In this document: positions 17,163-25,224 of the stretch, in pieces
Layout of the letters: every line of letters begins with the position of its first letter
Position numbering within the stretch: the first letter of the stretch is position 1
NCBI GenBank assembly: GCA_034933245.1
Contig: JAYFNX010000029.1
Location: 8,687 to 72,686, forward strand
Source: Pelethousia sp034933245
GTDB taxonomy: Bacteria > Bacillota > Clostridia > Christensenellales > CAG-138
DNA: 64,000 nucleotides
Reading direction: 5' to 3'
Notes under the pieces: model-generated
What the model was told of the DNA's origin: nothing
Database searches by the model: none
Seen by the model: the letters and a program-made list of their open reading frames with translations, nothing else
Program-made: the position numbers and the translations under genes

Positions 17163-18095
17163 ATGCTGTTTGACATTCATGGCGACATCTGGACGGACGT
17201 TACGACCAAGCGCCTTAAGGGCGAGCGCGATATTATCAGAAGGTATCACCTGGACCGATTCCGAAAAGGCGGACAGGTGGGCGGCGTATTTGTAATATGG
17301 ATTGATCCGCCCTATGATGCGAACCCAAAGGAACGTATTGAAAAGAGTATCCGGGCCGCATGTGCGGAAATCTGGGAGAACCAGGACATTCTATCCGTTA
17401 TTCGGGACCAGGCGGGCTTTTACAAGGCGGTGCAAAGCCGGAAACAGGCAATTGTATTGGCGCTGGAAGGGTTGAGCGCCATCGATGAGCAGGTGGATTC
17501 CATCTATACCTTCTTCCAGATGGGATTTAAACAAGCCAGTTTGACCTGGAACGAGCAAAATGCGCTTGCAACAGGGGTGCGAGGCGACGCATCGCGGGGA
17601 TTGACGGCGGCTGGGAAGGAGGCGGTGTGTATTATGCAAAACGTCGGGATGATTCTGGACGTTTCCCATGCTAACGACCGAACCTTCTGGGATATTGCGG
17701 AAATCTCGCATAGGCCTTTTATCGCTTCCCATTCCAACGCGCGGGCGCTGTGCGATGTGCCGCGAAACCTGACGGATGCGCAAATCCGCGTTATTGGGGA
17801 GAGCGGCGGTCTGGTCGGCATCAACGCCTTCCACGAGTTTGTGCATGAGGATAAGGCAAAACGCGATTTGGATCACCTGCTCGGGCATTTGGAGCACATT
17901 GTGTCTCTGATCGGCATCGATCATGTGGCGCTGGGGTTTGACTTTTTCGAATACCTAACCACCAATACCACGGAATCGTTTATTCAGGAAGAATATGAGG
18001 GGACGATTGGGCTGGAGGACATCTCAAAAGGGCCCATGCTGGTTAAAACCCTGGAGAAGAATGTCTTTGGAAAGGAGGATATCGAAAAGATATGA
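17163..18095 (+). CDS. M19 family (renal) dipeptidase, C-terminal octapeptide cut off by a UGA
   Basis: A 310-residue zinc dipeptidase-like amidohydrolase. Metal-site segments: DIHGDIW (4-10), LALEGLSAID with the bridging Glu, LDVSHANDRTFWD, IASHSNARALCDVPRN, and HVALGFDFF. The frame ends EDIEKI-UGA, but the same frame continues YKNYINLL and then TAG at 18120-18122, just like the normal end of this family (EKIxYKNFLRLL). The stop therefore probably replaces one residue. GGAGG lies before the ATG, 15 bases after the DUF819 gene. Confidence 0.88.
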   Translation: MLFDIHGDIWTDVTTKRLKGERDIIRRYHLDRFRKGGQVGGVFVIWIDPPYDANPKERIEKSIRAACAEIWENQDILSVIRDQAGFYKAVQSRKQAIVLALEGLSAIDEQVDSIYTFFQMGFKQASLTWNEQNALATGVRGDASRGLTAAGKEAVCIMQNVGMILDVSHANDRTFWDIAEISHRPFIASHSNARALCDVPRNLTDAQIRVIGESGGLVGINAFHEFVHEDKAKRDLDHLLGHLEHIVSLIGIDHVALGFDFFEYLTTNTTESFIQEEYEGTIGLEDISKGPMLVKTLEKNVFGKEDIEKI

Positions 18096-18138
18096 TATAA
18101 AAATTATATCAATCTGCTGTAGATTGCAACAGACAGAC

Positions 18139-18170
18139 AAGGCCGCTGGCAAAGTTATGCCCGCGGCCTT
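18139..18170 (+). terminator. Terminator after the M19 gene
   Basis: AAGGCCGC and GCGGCCTT form an 8-bp stem with a 16-base loop that can pair further, followed by ATTGTATG; the T-tract is weak. Confidence 0.5.
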
Positions 18171-18183
18171 ATTGTATGTAGAA

Positions 18184-18206
18184 AACCACTGGCTAGACCA
18201 GTGGTT
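18184..18206 (+). repeat. IS200-type left-end hairpin
   Basis: AACCACTGG-CTAGA-CCAGTGGTT, a perfect 9-bp stem, located about 110 bases before tnpA. In IS200 elements such subterminal hairpins are recognised by the single-strand transposase. Confidence 0.6.
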
Positions 18207-18243
18207 CTAAAGAAGGCTTCAGCCGATGATGAAGACAGGAGAA

Positions 18244-18303
18244 CTCCTTTTGCTTTAAATTTAAAGTGCGGCCTGACAACTGCACAAGAAAAAGCAAAAG
18301 GAG
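18244..18303 (+). promoter_or_regulatory. Hairpin masking the tnpA ribosome-binding site
   Basis: CTCCTTTTGCTTT (18244-18256) is the exact complement of AAAGCAAAAGGAG (18291-18303), which contains the Shine-Dalgarno site for ATG 18313. IS200 elements are known to restrain transposase translation in this way. Confidence 0.65.
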
Positions 18304-18312
18304 GCCATTCAA

Positions 18313-18765
18313 ATGGCAAATGACACGAAAAGTCTATCCCACACAAAATGAAATAGCAAATATCATGTCGTGTTTGCGCCGAAATTCCGCAGGAAAGAGT
18401 TCTTTGGGGAAAAGAGAAAGGAAGTAGGGCAAATACTGAGGAAATAGTGTGATTGGAAAGGGGTAACGATAATAGAGGCGGAAGTATGCCCGGATCATGT
18501 ACCTATGCTGGAGGAGATACCACCTAAGGTAGCGGTATCAAGTTTTATGGGGTACCTAATAAGGAAAAAGCAGCCTAATGATATATGAGAAATTCCCAGA
18601 GCTGAAATATAAATACCGTAATCGGGAATTTTGTGCCGGGGATACTATGTGGACACGGCGGGAAAGCATGCGAAAAAGATACAGGAATACATTAAAAATC
18701 AATTAGAAAAAGATAAGATGGGAGAGCATCTAACAATGTCGCATGGACCCGTTTATGGGTTGTGA
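18313..18765 (+). pseudogene. tnpA: IS200 transposase TnpA, degraded
   Basis: The start MANDTKSLSHTK and the following KYHVVFAPKFRRKEFFGEKR, IIEAEVCPDHV, SSFMGYL, and (after a frameshift) YEKFPELKYKYRNREF and GYYVDTAGKHAKKIQEYIKN are the successive blocks of the Y1 (HUH) transposase of IS200. Two in-frame stops (TGA after HTK, TAG after ILRK), at least two frameshifts and a missing C-terminus make it inactive. It sits between the M19 operon and the DUF364/mod operon without obvious damage to either. Confidence 0.88.
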
Positions 18766-18845
18766 GTAACAATCCTACGCAGGTGTCAGACCGTATCAAC
18801 TTCACGTGAGGCGTGGCTGGTATCCCAGGGTTATCCCCGCATATA

Positions 18846-18875
18846 AAATACCCCCGGCTTTGCAGGGGGTATTTA
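18846..18875 (-). terminator. Stem-loop after the DUF364 gene
   Basis: AAATACCCCC and GGGGGTATTT pair around a 9-base loop. On the minus strand it ends in GTATTTTA, 25 bases past the stop of the DUF4213/DUF364 gene. It might also be the right-end hairpin of the dead IS200 element. Confidence 0.55.
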
Positions 18876-18899
18876 TTACCAGGGGAGGAAGGGGCTTGC

Positions 18900-19646
18900 T
18901 CAATACTTGTCTGCAAAGCACAGGCGCGGAAGCTGTAAAAGCGTCGCGACACCTGCAAGGGTCGTTCCATAAAACAGGATGGGCTTGCCGATGTCCAGAT
19001 AATCCCCCAGGGTGCCGTTGCAAACGGTGCTGCCCGTACAAAGGATCAGGTCCGCCCAATCTACAGCGGCTTGGCGATCCTTCCCGCCATCACAAACCAT
19101 CACGCCGCAGCAAGCATGCCCTATGTTGGCGGGATTCAGATCCAAAACCCGCATATGGGAAAGCCTAGACGCCAGATTTTCCAGAATGGAGGGCTGGTAA
19201 CCTACGAGCAGCAGGCGCGGGTCGCCATATCGGGCTGTTATATAGGCCGCAACATCATTGCCGCAGCGCTTGGGCCCGTCGTTTTTGCAATGCACCATGC
19301 GGTCACAGCGTCCCATGTGGCCCATAACGGCATTGATGGTTGCAATAAGCAGCCCGCGCGCATGGGCGTCCGTATCAAAGGGCAGGGCAAGAATATCTTG
19401 CAATGTGCCTGAGAAGGCGGCGGGTGCATCGGTAAATGCCTGCCCCAACGCGCCCTTGTATTCGGCCTCTATCATCACGTCCTTTCCAGTCAGGATCGGG
19501 TAGTCCTTGCGTTCCGTGGTGCCGATCGCCTCTTCCGGTGATAGCGTGCGGGCCCGCACCGTCACATTTTCAGAGAGCATATCCTCGATGCCGGGCAACG
19601 CTAAGAACCGCGCTACGATTTGTGCATATAAATCTTTCACAGTCAT
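18900..19646 (-). CDS. DUF4213/DUF364 protein (putative metal-chelation domains)
   Basis: A 248-residue protein. Residues 1-90 match the enolase-N-like DUF4213 region and 95-248 the Rossmann-like DUF364 region (LLLVGYQPSILENLASRL, DLILCTGSTVCNGTLGDYLD, FYGTTLAGVATLL). The family has been proposed to handle heavy metals or cofactors and is often placed next to transporters for metals or oxyanions. Here it is the last gene of the modABC operon, its ATG overlapping the modC stop (ATGA), so a role in molybdate or tungstate handling is likely. The region 86-130 holds several Cys and His (MGRCDRMVHCKND) that could bind metal. Confidence 0.82.
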   Translation of the reverse strand: MTVKDLYAQIVARFLALPGIEDMLSENVTVRARTLSPEEAIGTTERKDYPILTGKDVMIEAEYKGALGQAFTDAPAAFSGTLQDILALPFDTDAHARGLLIATINAVMGHMGRCDRMVHCKNDGPKRCGNDVAAYITARYGDPRLLLVGYQPSILENLASRLSHMRVLDLNPANIGHACCGVMVCDGGKDRQAAVDWADLILCTGSTVCNGTLGDYLDIGKPILFYGTTLAGVATLLQLPRLCFADKY

Positions 19647-20362
19647 ATGGAGTATCCTTTCAGAAACGCCGTCACATCGGCGTCGTATTCCGTTTCAAAC
19701 AAAGCATCGGCCTTTACAACGGCGCGCAATTGTCCTTGCAGCAGGATTCCGATGCGCGCCGCCAACTTTTGTGCCTCCTGAAAATCATGGGTTACGAACA
19801 AAATGGTGCAGCCGAGGGCTTGATGAATGTGCCGCATTTCGGCGTATAGTAGCCCTTTTGTGGAGGGATCTAATGCGGAAAACGGTTCATCTAAAAGCAA
19901 AATGCTGGGGTTTAATGCCAGCGTTCGCGCCAATGCAACGCGCTGCTTCTCGCCGCCGCTGATCATAGCCGGATATTCATCAAGAATATGGGAGATCGAA
20001 AGAAGCGCGGAAAGGGCCGTTATTTTCTTTTGCCTATCCAACGCGGAGACGCCATGCATTTTGAGCCCATACCCGATGTTTTGGCGTACCGTCATATGGG
20101 GGAAAAGGCCGCAATCCTGGTATACAAACCCAATCTGCCGTTGATCCTGGGGGATATCCTTGGCATCTCGATCAAATAGGAAGATCTCTCCCCCATACGC
20201 TTGGTCGTAAAAGCCGGCAAGGGTTTCCAGCAGCACGGTTTTGCCTGCGCCCGTCTTCCCAAGCAAAGCCACAATTTCTCCTTCCCCTACGGAAAAGTCC
20301 AGCGGACCCAGAATAAAGCCGCCACGCCGGATGGAAAGGCCTTTTATTTCGATGGCCTTCAT
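19643..20362 (-). CDS. modC: Molybdate/tungstate ABC importer ATPase
   Basis: A 239-residue ATPase with Walker A GKTGAGKT (35-42), signature ISGGEKQRVALARTLAL, Walker B ILLLDEPFSALDP and the H-loop FVTHDF. It lacks the C-terminal molybdopterin-binding (MOP) domain of classical ModC and is closer to the short WtpC type. The ATG at 20362 follows GGAGG by 9 bases and overlaps the modB stop as ATGA. Confidence 0.88.
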   Translation of the reverse strand: MKAIEIKGLSIRRGGFILGPLDFSVGEGEIVALLGKTGAGKTVLLETLAGFYDQAYGGEIFLFDRDAKDIPQDQRQIGFVYQDCGLFPHMTVRQNIGYGLKMHGVSALDRQKKITALSALLSISHILDEYPAMISGGEKQRVALARTLALNPSILLLDEPFSALDPSTKGLLYAEMRHIHQALGCTILFVTHDFQEAQKLAARIGILLQGQLRAVVKADALFETEYDADVTAFLKGYSI

Positions 20363-21183
20363 ACCGGAACCCCTCCGTCCATCCTGTAATACTTGGGCGG
20401 CTTGTTCAGCCGGTTGGTGATTGCAAGGGTGATGCAGGCGAGGAAGAGCATAATGGTGGCCGCAGCCATGGCCATGCCGGTATCCCCCGTGGAAATATTG
20501 AGGTAAATGCTGCCGGGCAATGTCTCCGTTTTCATGCGCGTCACGCCCACCAACATGAGCGTGGCACCAAATTCTCCCATAGCCCGCGACCATGTGAGTA
20601 CGATTGTGCTTACCAGGGCGTTTTTGCATAGCGGCAGGGTAATGGTAAGCAGCTGCATCCATCTTGATGCGCCCAACATACCCGCGATAGCTTCCAGCCG
20701 CTTATCCACCTGTATAAACGCAGTGCGTACCATGCGAAGGGCAAATGGCAGGTTAACGGACAACTGGGCGATCACGATACCCCGCTTATCAAAAACAACT
20801 TTGAAGCCAAGGCTCTTAAGCCATTTCCCCAAATCCGATGAAAAAAGAATCAAAAGGCACAAGCCCAAAACGATGTAAGGCAAACACATGGTCAACTCCA
20901 GAAGGACTTCGGCGATATGCTTGAACGGCATGTTGGTACGGGTGAGAGCATAGGCCGCAGGTATGGCCAGGAGCATACAGAGCGTCGTGGAAAGGAGCGC
21001 TGTTTGGATGCTGATCGTTAAGGAAAAAAGGATTTCCTCCGATGCTGCAGCCAACGGGAGATATTCCATGCCCCCCAGCACAACAGCCAAGATTGCGCTG
21101 CCGATCAGGAACATGATCAGCAGCGCAATCCCAATGGAGATCACGGACAAGGGATCGGTATGGCTTTTGTTTTGCGCGCCCAC
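20359..21183 (-). CDS. modB: Molybdate/tungstate ABC importer permease
   Basis: A 274-residue inner-membrane permease with six or so helices. The cytoplasmic coupling motif is EAIAGMLGASRWMQLLTITLPLCKNAL, followed by TWSRAMGEFGATLMLVG, typical of the ModB/WtpB group. It begins 2 bases after the modA stop, so the genes are tightly coupled. Confidence 0.9.
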   Translation of the reverse strand: MGAQNKSHTDPLSVISIGIALLIMFLIGSAILAVVLGGMEYLPLAAASEEILFSLTISIQTALLSTTLCMLLAIPAAYALTRTNMPFKHIAEVLLELTMCLPYIVLGLCLLILFSSDLGKWLKSLGFKVVFDKRGIVIAQLSVNLPFALRMVRTAFIQVDKRLEAIAGMLGASRWMQLLTITLPLCKNALVSTIVLTWSRAMGEFGATLMLVGVTRMKTETLPGSIYLNISTGDTGMAMAAATIMLFLACITLAITNRLNKPPKYYRMDGGVPV

Positions 21184-21185
21184 CG

Positions 21186-22001
21186 TTATCCTACCAGCTC
21201 GTAACCGTATTTAATCCAGATATCCTTTGCGGCTTGCGCGTTCAGGAAAGCAAGAAAAGCGGTAAGCGCGGTTGCATCATCCGAGTATTTGAGCGATGCG
21301 GCCGGAACGGTTTTTACATATTTTTCCATATCCGCTGTTGCGATGATTTCCACACCTTCGGTGTTAACGTTTTCTTTCCAAACGATGGCGGCATCGGCTT
21401 CCCCTGCGGCAAGCGCGGTAGCCATGGCAGGCGCTGTAGCCGTGTTGGCTGCTATCATGACCTTGTCTTGGATGCCGGCGTCCTCAAAGGCTTTCATGGC
21501 GATTTTCCCAATGGGTGTGGCGGCTGGGTCGCCAATGACAACTTCCACGCCGTCCTTTGCCAAATCAGCCAAACTGGTAAGCCCCTTCGGATTGCCGCTC
21601 TGCACCGCAATCACCGGGATATGCTTGACCAATGGCAGACTGTCCGCCACGGCATCTTCGACCGGTTTCAATTCCTCCGAGGAACCGGCCACAAATAGGT
21701 CGCCTTCCTGGGCGGTCGTAATCTGGGTCTGAATTTGGGCTGCGTTTGCAAACGTAATCTCCATTTCGCAGCCGGTGGCCGCCTTAAAGGAATCCGCAAT
21801 TTCCTGGAACGGTTTCGTCATGCCCGCACCACAATAGATGCTGAGGGTATGGCCGCTCAAATCGGGATCTTCCACGGCCTCTTGTCCCGCTTCATCGGAA
21901 TCAGCAAGATCCGCCTGCGCTGCCGGCGCCGCCGGCGCACAGCCAAAGAACGTAGCAGCCAGCAATAGGGACATCATCAAGAGCGCAAAGAATCGTTTCA
22001 T
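21186..22001 (-). CDS. modA: Molybdate/tungstate-binding lipoprotein
   Basis: First gene of the mod operon, 271 residues. A lipoprotein signal ends at Cys21 (ATFFGC). The ModA fold is seen in LSIYCGAGMTKPFQEIADSF, FVAGSSEELKP, AVQSGNPKGLTSLADL, VVIGDPAATPIGKIA and AGEADAAIVWKENV. The ATG at 22001 has AGGAGG 5 bases upstream. Sequence alone does not decide between molybdate and tungstate. Control by the divergent Crp/Fnr gene is likely. Confidence 0.9.
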   Translation of the reverse strand: MKRFFALLMMSLLLAATFFGCAPAAPAAQADLADSDEAGQEAVEDPDLSGHTLSIYCGAGMTKPFQEIADSFKAATGCEMEITFANAAQIQTQITTAQEGDLFVAGSSEELKPVEDAVADSLPLVKHIPVIAVQSGNPKGLTSLADLAKDGVEVVIGDPAATPIGKIAMKAFEDAGIQDKVMIAANTATAPAMATALAAGEADAAIVWKENVNTEGVEIIATADMEKYVKTVPAASLKYSDDATALTAFLAFLNAQAAKDIWIKYGYELVG

Positions 22002-22046
22002 TATGGTCCTCCTGTTTTTTATGGGAAATATAGCAAACATCCCGGG

Positions 22047-22090
22047 ATTATAGCGGTGGATGGTATGCACATGTTGTGCAAATGTTGTGC
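22047..22090 (-). promoter_or_regulatory. modA promoter with tandem 9-bp repeats at -35
   Basis: A perfect TATAAT (minus strand, 22052-22047) lacks a good -35. At that place are two direct repeats ATGTTGTGC (22071-22079, 22082-22090), 11 bases apart, i.e. one helical turn. This arrangement suits an activator that contacts polymerase. Confidence 0.45.
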
Positions 22091-22273
22091 GCCGCAGCGT
22101 CCGGACGCAACCGGCGATACGTTAGAACGCAGCTCGCCATAAAAAATGTGGGGTACCTGGAAAATTATGCATCTAGATGGTTGTTTCGCAAGGACATGGT
22201 AATCGCCATTGCATAAACAAGGCGCATGAAGACGTGCACATCTAAAACAAGATGGTGCTTAGTTGGGATGGCC

Positions 22274-22320
22274 TATTCATTATCGGCTAAATCCGATATA
22301 ATGTAAGTTGTTATAACAAC
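22274..22320 (+). promoter_or_regulatory. Promoter of the Crp/Fnr gene with a 14-bp palindrome
   Basis: TATAAT (22297-22302) with a weak -35 (TATTCA, 22274-22279). The perfect palindrome GTTGTTATAACAAC (22307-22320) covers the probable start site, suggesting autorepression. Its TTGTT half resembles the repeats before modA. Confidence 0.45.
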
Positions 22321-22344
22321 ATTCTATATTTTTTCGAGGATATT

Positions 22345-23019
22345 ATGAATTGGATGCAAACCATACAGCAAGCAGCGTTGTTCCGTAACTTTACATATGA
22401 TGAATTTGAACAGATTTTACCGGGTCTGCACGGGAATATTCGAACAATAAAAAAGGATGCCATCCTGCTTAATGAGGGAGAGCTGGTATCCTGGGGGGGA
22501 ATTGTGATTTCCGGCTCGCTGGCTACAATAAAAATTCAGTTCAATGGAACAATCAGCATATTGGATTTTATTTTTCCTTCCAAAATATTTGCGCTGGATA
22601 TGGCTCTTACGCCCAGTAAGATCAGCGCATTATCCATACAGGCCCTGGAAGATAGCGTCCTGTACATTTTCCCTTTTGGGGGAATCGAAACATTTGATTG
22701 GATGACGATATCCCAGAAAGACCGAATGATAAATAACATGCTAATGTATTTGGCAAATGAGAACGTTCGGAAACAGCATAAAATTGAGGTTACTTCCCAG
22801 CACAGCCTTCGGGGAAGGGTTCTTTCTTATTTATATTTCATGGCTGGCCGTCATGAATCAACGACCTTTTTCATTCCGTATTCCCGCGAGCAACTTGCAA
22901 ACTACCTTTGCGTAAACCGCAGTACGCTTTCCCACGAGTTATCGAGCATGCGTAGCGAAGGGCTGATCGATTTCAAGAAAAACCGGTTTACCATTTTGAC
23001 GAATCGACTGCCCACGTAA
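22345..23019 (+). CDS. Crp/Fnr-family transcriptional regulator
   Basis: A 224-residue regulator with an N-terminal cyclic-nucleotide-binding-type beta barrel (about 15-120; LLNEGELVSWGGIVISGSLAT) and a C-terminal winged helix (FFIPYSREQLANYLCVNRSTLSHELSSMRSEGLIDF, about 170-210). It has no N-terminal Cys cluster, so it is not a classical oxygen-sensing FNR. Divergent from modABC, separated by about 340 bases with repeats suited to a dimeric binder; probably a regulator of molybdate uptake and perhaps molybdoenzymes. Confidence 0.88.
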   Translation: MNWMQTIQQAALFRNFTYDEFEQILPGLHGNIRTIKKDAILLNEGELVSWGGIVISGSLATIKIQFNGTISILDFIFPSKIFALDMALTPSKISALSIQALEDSVLYIFPFGGIETFDWMTISQKDRMINNMLMYLANENVRKQHKIEVTSQHSLRGRVLSYLYFMAGRHESTTFFIPYSREQLANYLCVNRSTLSHELSSMRSEGLIDFKKNRFTILTNRLPT

Positions 23020-23616
23020 TGCCAGGAGGCCTTCTTTGGATCATCACGCCGGCTATGCGGCGGTTATCCTGATTTTGGCACATGGAAAAGGTACGGAATG
23101 CCGGTTCTTACTGTGGGGGTACCGTACTGTCCCCGTAGAAAAACAATGTTGCCGAACAGTATTGCGTTTTGCGTTTCCCAGCAGTGTTTCCCCATAATAA
23201 ATCTCTCGAAAACCGGCGCACAGACGGGTACATACTTCCTTGCCGCTATATTTCTACGGCACACCATATCGGATACCGCCGAAGCTAATCATCCCGGCAC
23301 ATTTATAGAGCGCATTGTTGCCCATGTTCTGGACGTCATTTTGCAGGTCATTTCTGAAGTGAGCAGCATTGTTGCGTTCTCCTTACAAGCTGTGTTCGAT
23401 GTGAGGAGGACTTACTACGTAGCGTGGAAAAGCAAGAAATAGCTAAAACTCGTTTTATTCATTAGTACAATAAGTCCGGCATGCTGAAAAATAATTGCGC
23501 AAACTGCAAAATTTCCAGGCCGTTTTGCAATGGTCATTCTGGCGCCAATACCCTATCATACAAATAGCGCAAATCGACATGTCGAACTACAATTTTACAC
23601 TTTCAGGAGGTACTAA
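23020..23616. other. About 600 bases without a recognised gene
   Basis: Open frames such as 23098-23442 (plus) look random and lack a ribosome-binding site. The right end holds AGGAGG for yjiH. No stem-loop strong enough to be called a terminator was found. Confidence 0.4.
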
Positions 23617-24312
23617 ATGGAATCAAAGGCGGCCAATCCAAAATTAATGGATGATCAACCCGTAAAGTGGTATGGCTATTTGGCTTTAATACTGGGCATT
23701 CTGTTCTTTTGTGGCATATTTAAAAGCGCTTTCGGTGGCGCTTTGAAGGTGCTGGATTTTAACACTCTGCTGGGTAGCTTTGGCAAGCTAGGAACCCTTG
23801 CGGAGGGCAGTGGTACCCTAGCTGCCAACTTTAAAGGCACAGGGGGCGTCGGAGTGAAAGACGGGTTCTTGATGGCTCTGACCGTTATGCCCACTGTGAT
23901 GTTCGCCCTTGCGATCGTGTCCATCATCGAGCATTACGACGGCCTTCGGGCTGCTCAGCGTTTGCTAACCCCCCTGCTCAGGCCGCTTATGGGAATCCCC
24001 GGCATTGCTGGCCTGGCCCTCATCAGCAGTCTGCAATCGGCGGATGCCGGGTCCGGCATGACCAACGACCTGCTGGAAAAAGGCCTTATAACCGAAAAAG
24101 AACGGAATATCTTTACAACTTTTCAGTTTACAGCCGGAGGAACCATCACCAATTTCTTTCTTATTGGCGGCGTATTCTTTGCCATTATGGAAGAGGCGGG
24201 CGTTGGCTTAGGCCTTCCTTTGCTTGTCATCGTCATCGGCAAGCTGGCGGCAGCTAATTTCATTCGGCTGATTGACGGTAAGAGCAATAAAAAGGTGGAG
24301 GTGCAAAACTGA
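23617..24312 (+). CDS. yjiH: YjiH family nucleoside-recognition (Gate) domain membrane protein
   Basis: A 231-residue membrane protein with a Gate domain (PLMGIPGIAGLALISSLQSADAGSGMTNDLL and FTTFQFTAGGTITNFFLIGGVFF). Length and order match the E. coli YjiH-YjiG pair, where it stands beside an isoaspartyl dipeptidase. The function is unknown; a transport role coupled to peptide breakdown is a guess from context. AGGAGG precedes the ATG. The stop TGA shares one base with the next start. Confidence 0.8.
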   Translation: MESKAANPKLMDDQPVKWYGYLALILGILFFCGIFKSAFGGALKVLDFNTLLGSFGKLGTLAEGSGTLAANFKGTGGVGVKDGFLMALTVMPTVMFALAIVSIIEHYDGLRAAQRLLTPLLRPLMGIPGIAGLALISSLQSADAGSGMTNDLLEKGLITEKERNIFTTFQFTAGGTITNFFLIGGVFFAIMEEAGVGLGLPLLVIVIGKLAAANFIRLIDGKSNKKVEVQN

Positions 24313-24779
24313 TGGAAAGCAAAGCCCCAAAAAAATCCATTCTGCAAGCCTTCGTGGAGGGTGCCAACAAGGGCTGGAAAATTTCCACCACCTCCATGAT
24401 GCCTAATGTGATGATGGCTTTTATGGTTATCTATATCCTGAGCCTGACCGGTCTGCTGGACGTGATCTCCACGGTATTCGCGCCTATCATGGGTGTGGTA
24501 AAACTACCTGGCGCGGCTGCCACAGTGTATATTTCCGCCCTACTTTCCGGCGTGGGTGCGGCCGGCGCGGCCTCCGGGTTGTATTTGGCGGGAGAACTGA
24601 GCGCGGCAAACTGTGCCATCCTGTTCCCAGCCGTGGTCATGATGACGGGAACCGTGCAGTATTTAGGCCGGATCTTGGGTGCGACCAAAATCAGCGGCAA
24701 ATATTACGGCATATGCGTAGCCATCAATGTGGTGCTGGGGTTTTTAGCCATGTTCGCCATGAGTCTATTCGTGGGCTAA
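24312..24779 (+). CDS. yjiG: YjiG family Gate-domain membrane protein
   Basis: The second half of the pair, 155 residues. VVKLPGAAATVYISALLSGVGAAGAASGLYLAGELS and LFPAVVMMTGTVQYLGRILGATKISGKYYGICV are Gate-domain blocks. Overlapping start and stop codons suggest an obligate partner of YjiH. It is followed by a remnant of an M81 hydrolase gene, so the pair may originally have served that enzyme. Confidence 0.8.
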   Translation: MESKAPKKSILQAFVEGANKGWKISTTSMMPNVMMAFMVIYILSLTGLLDVISTVFAPIMGVVKLPGAAATVYISALLSGVGAAGAASGLYLAGELSAANCAILFPAVVMMTGTVQYLGRILGATKISGKYYGICVAINVVLGFLAMFAMSLFVG

Positions 24780-24963
24780 AAGGAGAAGCTGTATTCACAT
24801 GTACGGAGGTGGGTTATCTTGCCACCAAGATGTTTGTTGTGAAGATCAGCGAGACGGTCAATCCTCAAACGGCCTTGCGATACTTGCCTCTTCTCATTTC
24901 TTCCACCGACGGCTGCACCCTGCATGGGCCGGGAAAGTCCATCCAGCCTTATTTTGCCCATAA

Positions 24964-25110
24964 TCTGCTGGATGCTGCTTTTTCGGCTTCGCGTCCATGG
25001 ACCGCCCTGCTTCTTCCACATCGGTGCTATTTGTTGCCGATGGGGATGTGTTGGATAAAAAAGCGGCCGAACTGGCGAAGTTTGTTTGGAAAAGAGGAGA
25101 ACAATTCATA
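24964..25110 (+). pseudogene. Fragment of an M81 (MlrC-like) hydrolase gene
   Basis: In one frame bounded by a TAA at 24961 the sequence reads CCFFGFASMDRPASSTSVLFVADGDVLDKKAAELAKFVWKR (broken here at intervals by shifts). It aligns with the NVCHGFFPADLEEQG, VIAVTDNDKTRAQHIADTLA and QEIWEDR region of the intact M81 protein encoded at 26.3 kb, the Asp-Gly-Asp and Trp-x-x-Arg positions agreeing. Nothing before or after matches, so only the middle of a former gene remains. Confidence 0.55.
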
Positions 25111-25224
25111 AGCGAGTCCTTTTATTTTCTGCTCAGATTGGAAATTTATACCTACAAGCTTATTCACCGCCCTGTATTCGTTTTGAATGTAGATGTAACG
25201 TATACTGGGACAATGGTCTCAAGA

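Noticed and set aside
22002..22344. Molybdenum-cofactor riboswitch before modA
   Set aside because: The expected long paired structure with conserved loops was not found; direct repeats for a protein regulator explain the region better.
24713..25111. A 132-codon plus frame overlapping the end of yjiG
   Set aside because: It starts inside yjiG in another phase; the only meaningful similarity in the area is in a different frame (the M81 remnant).
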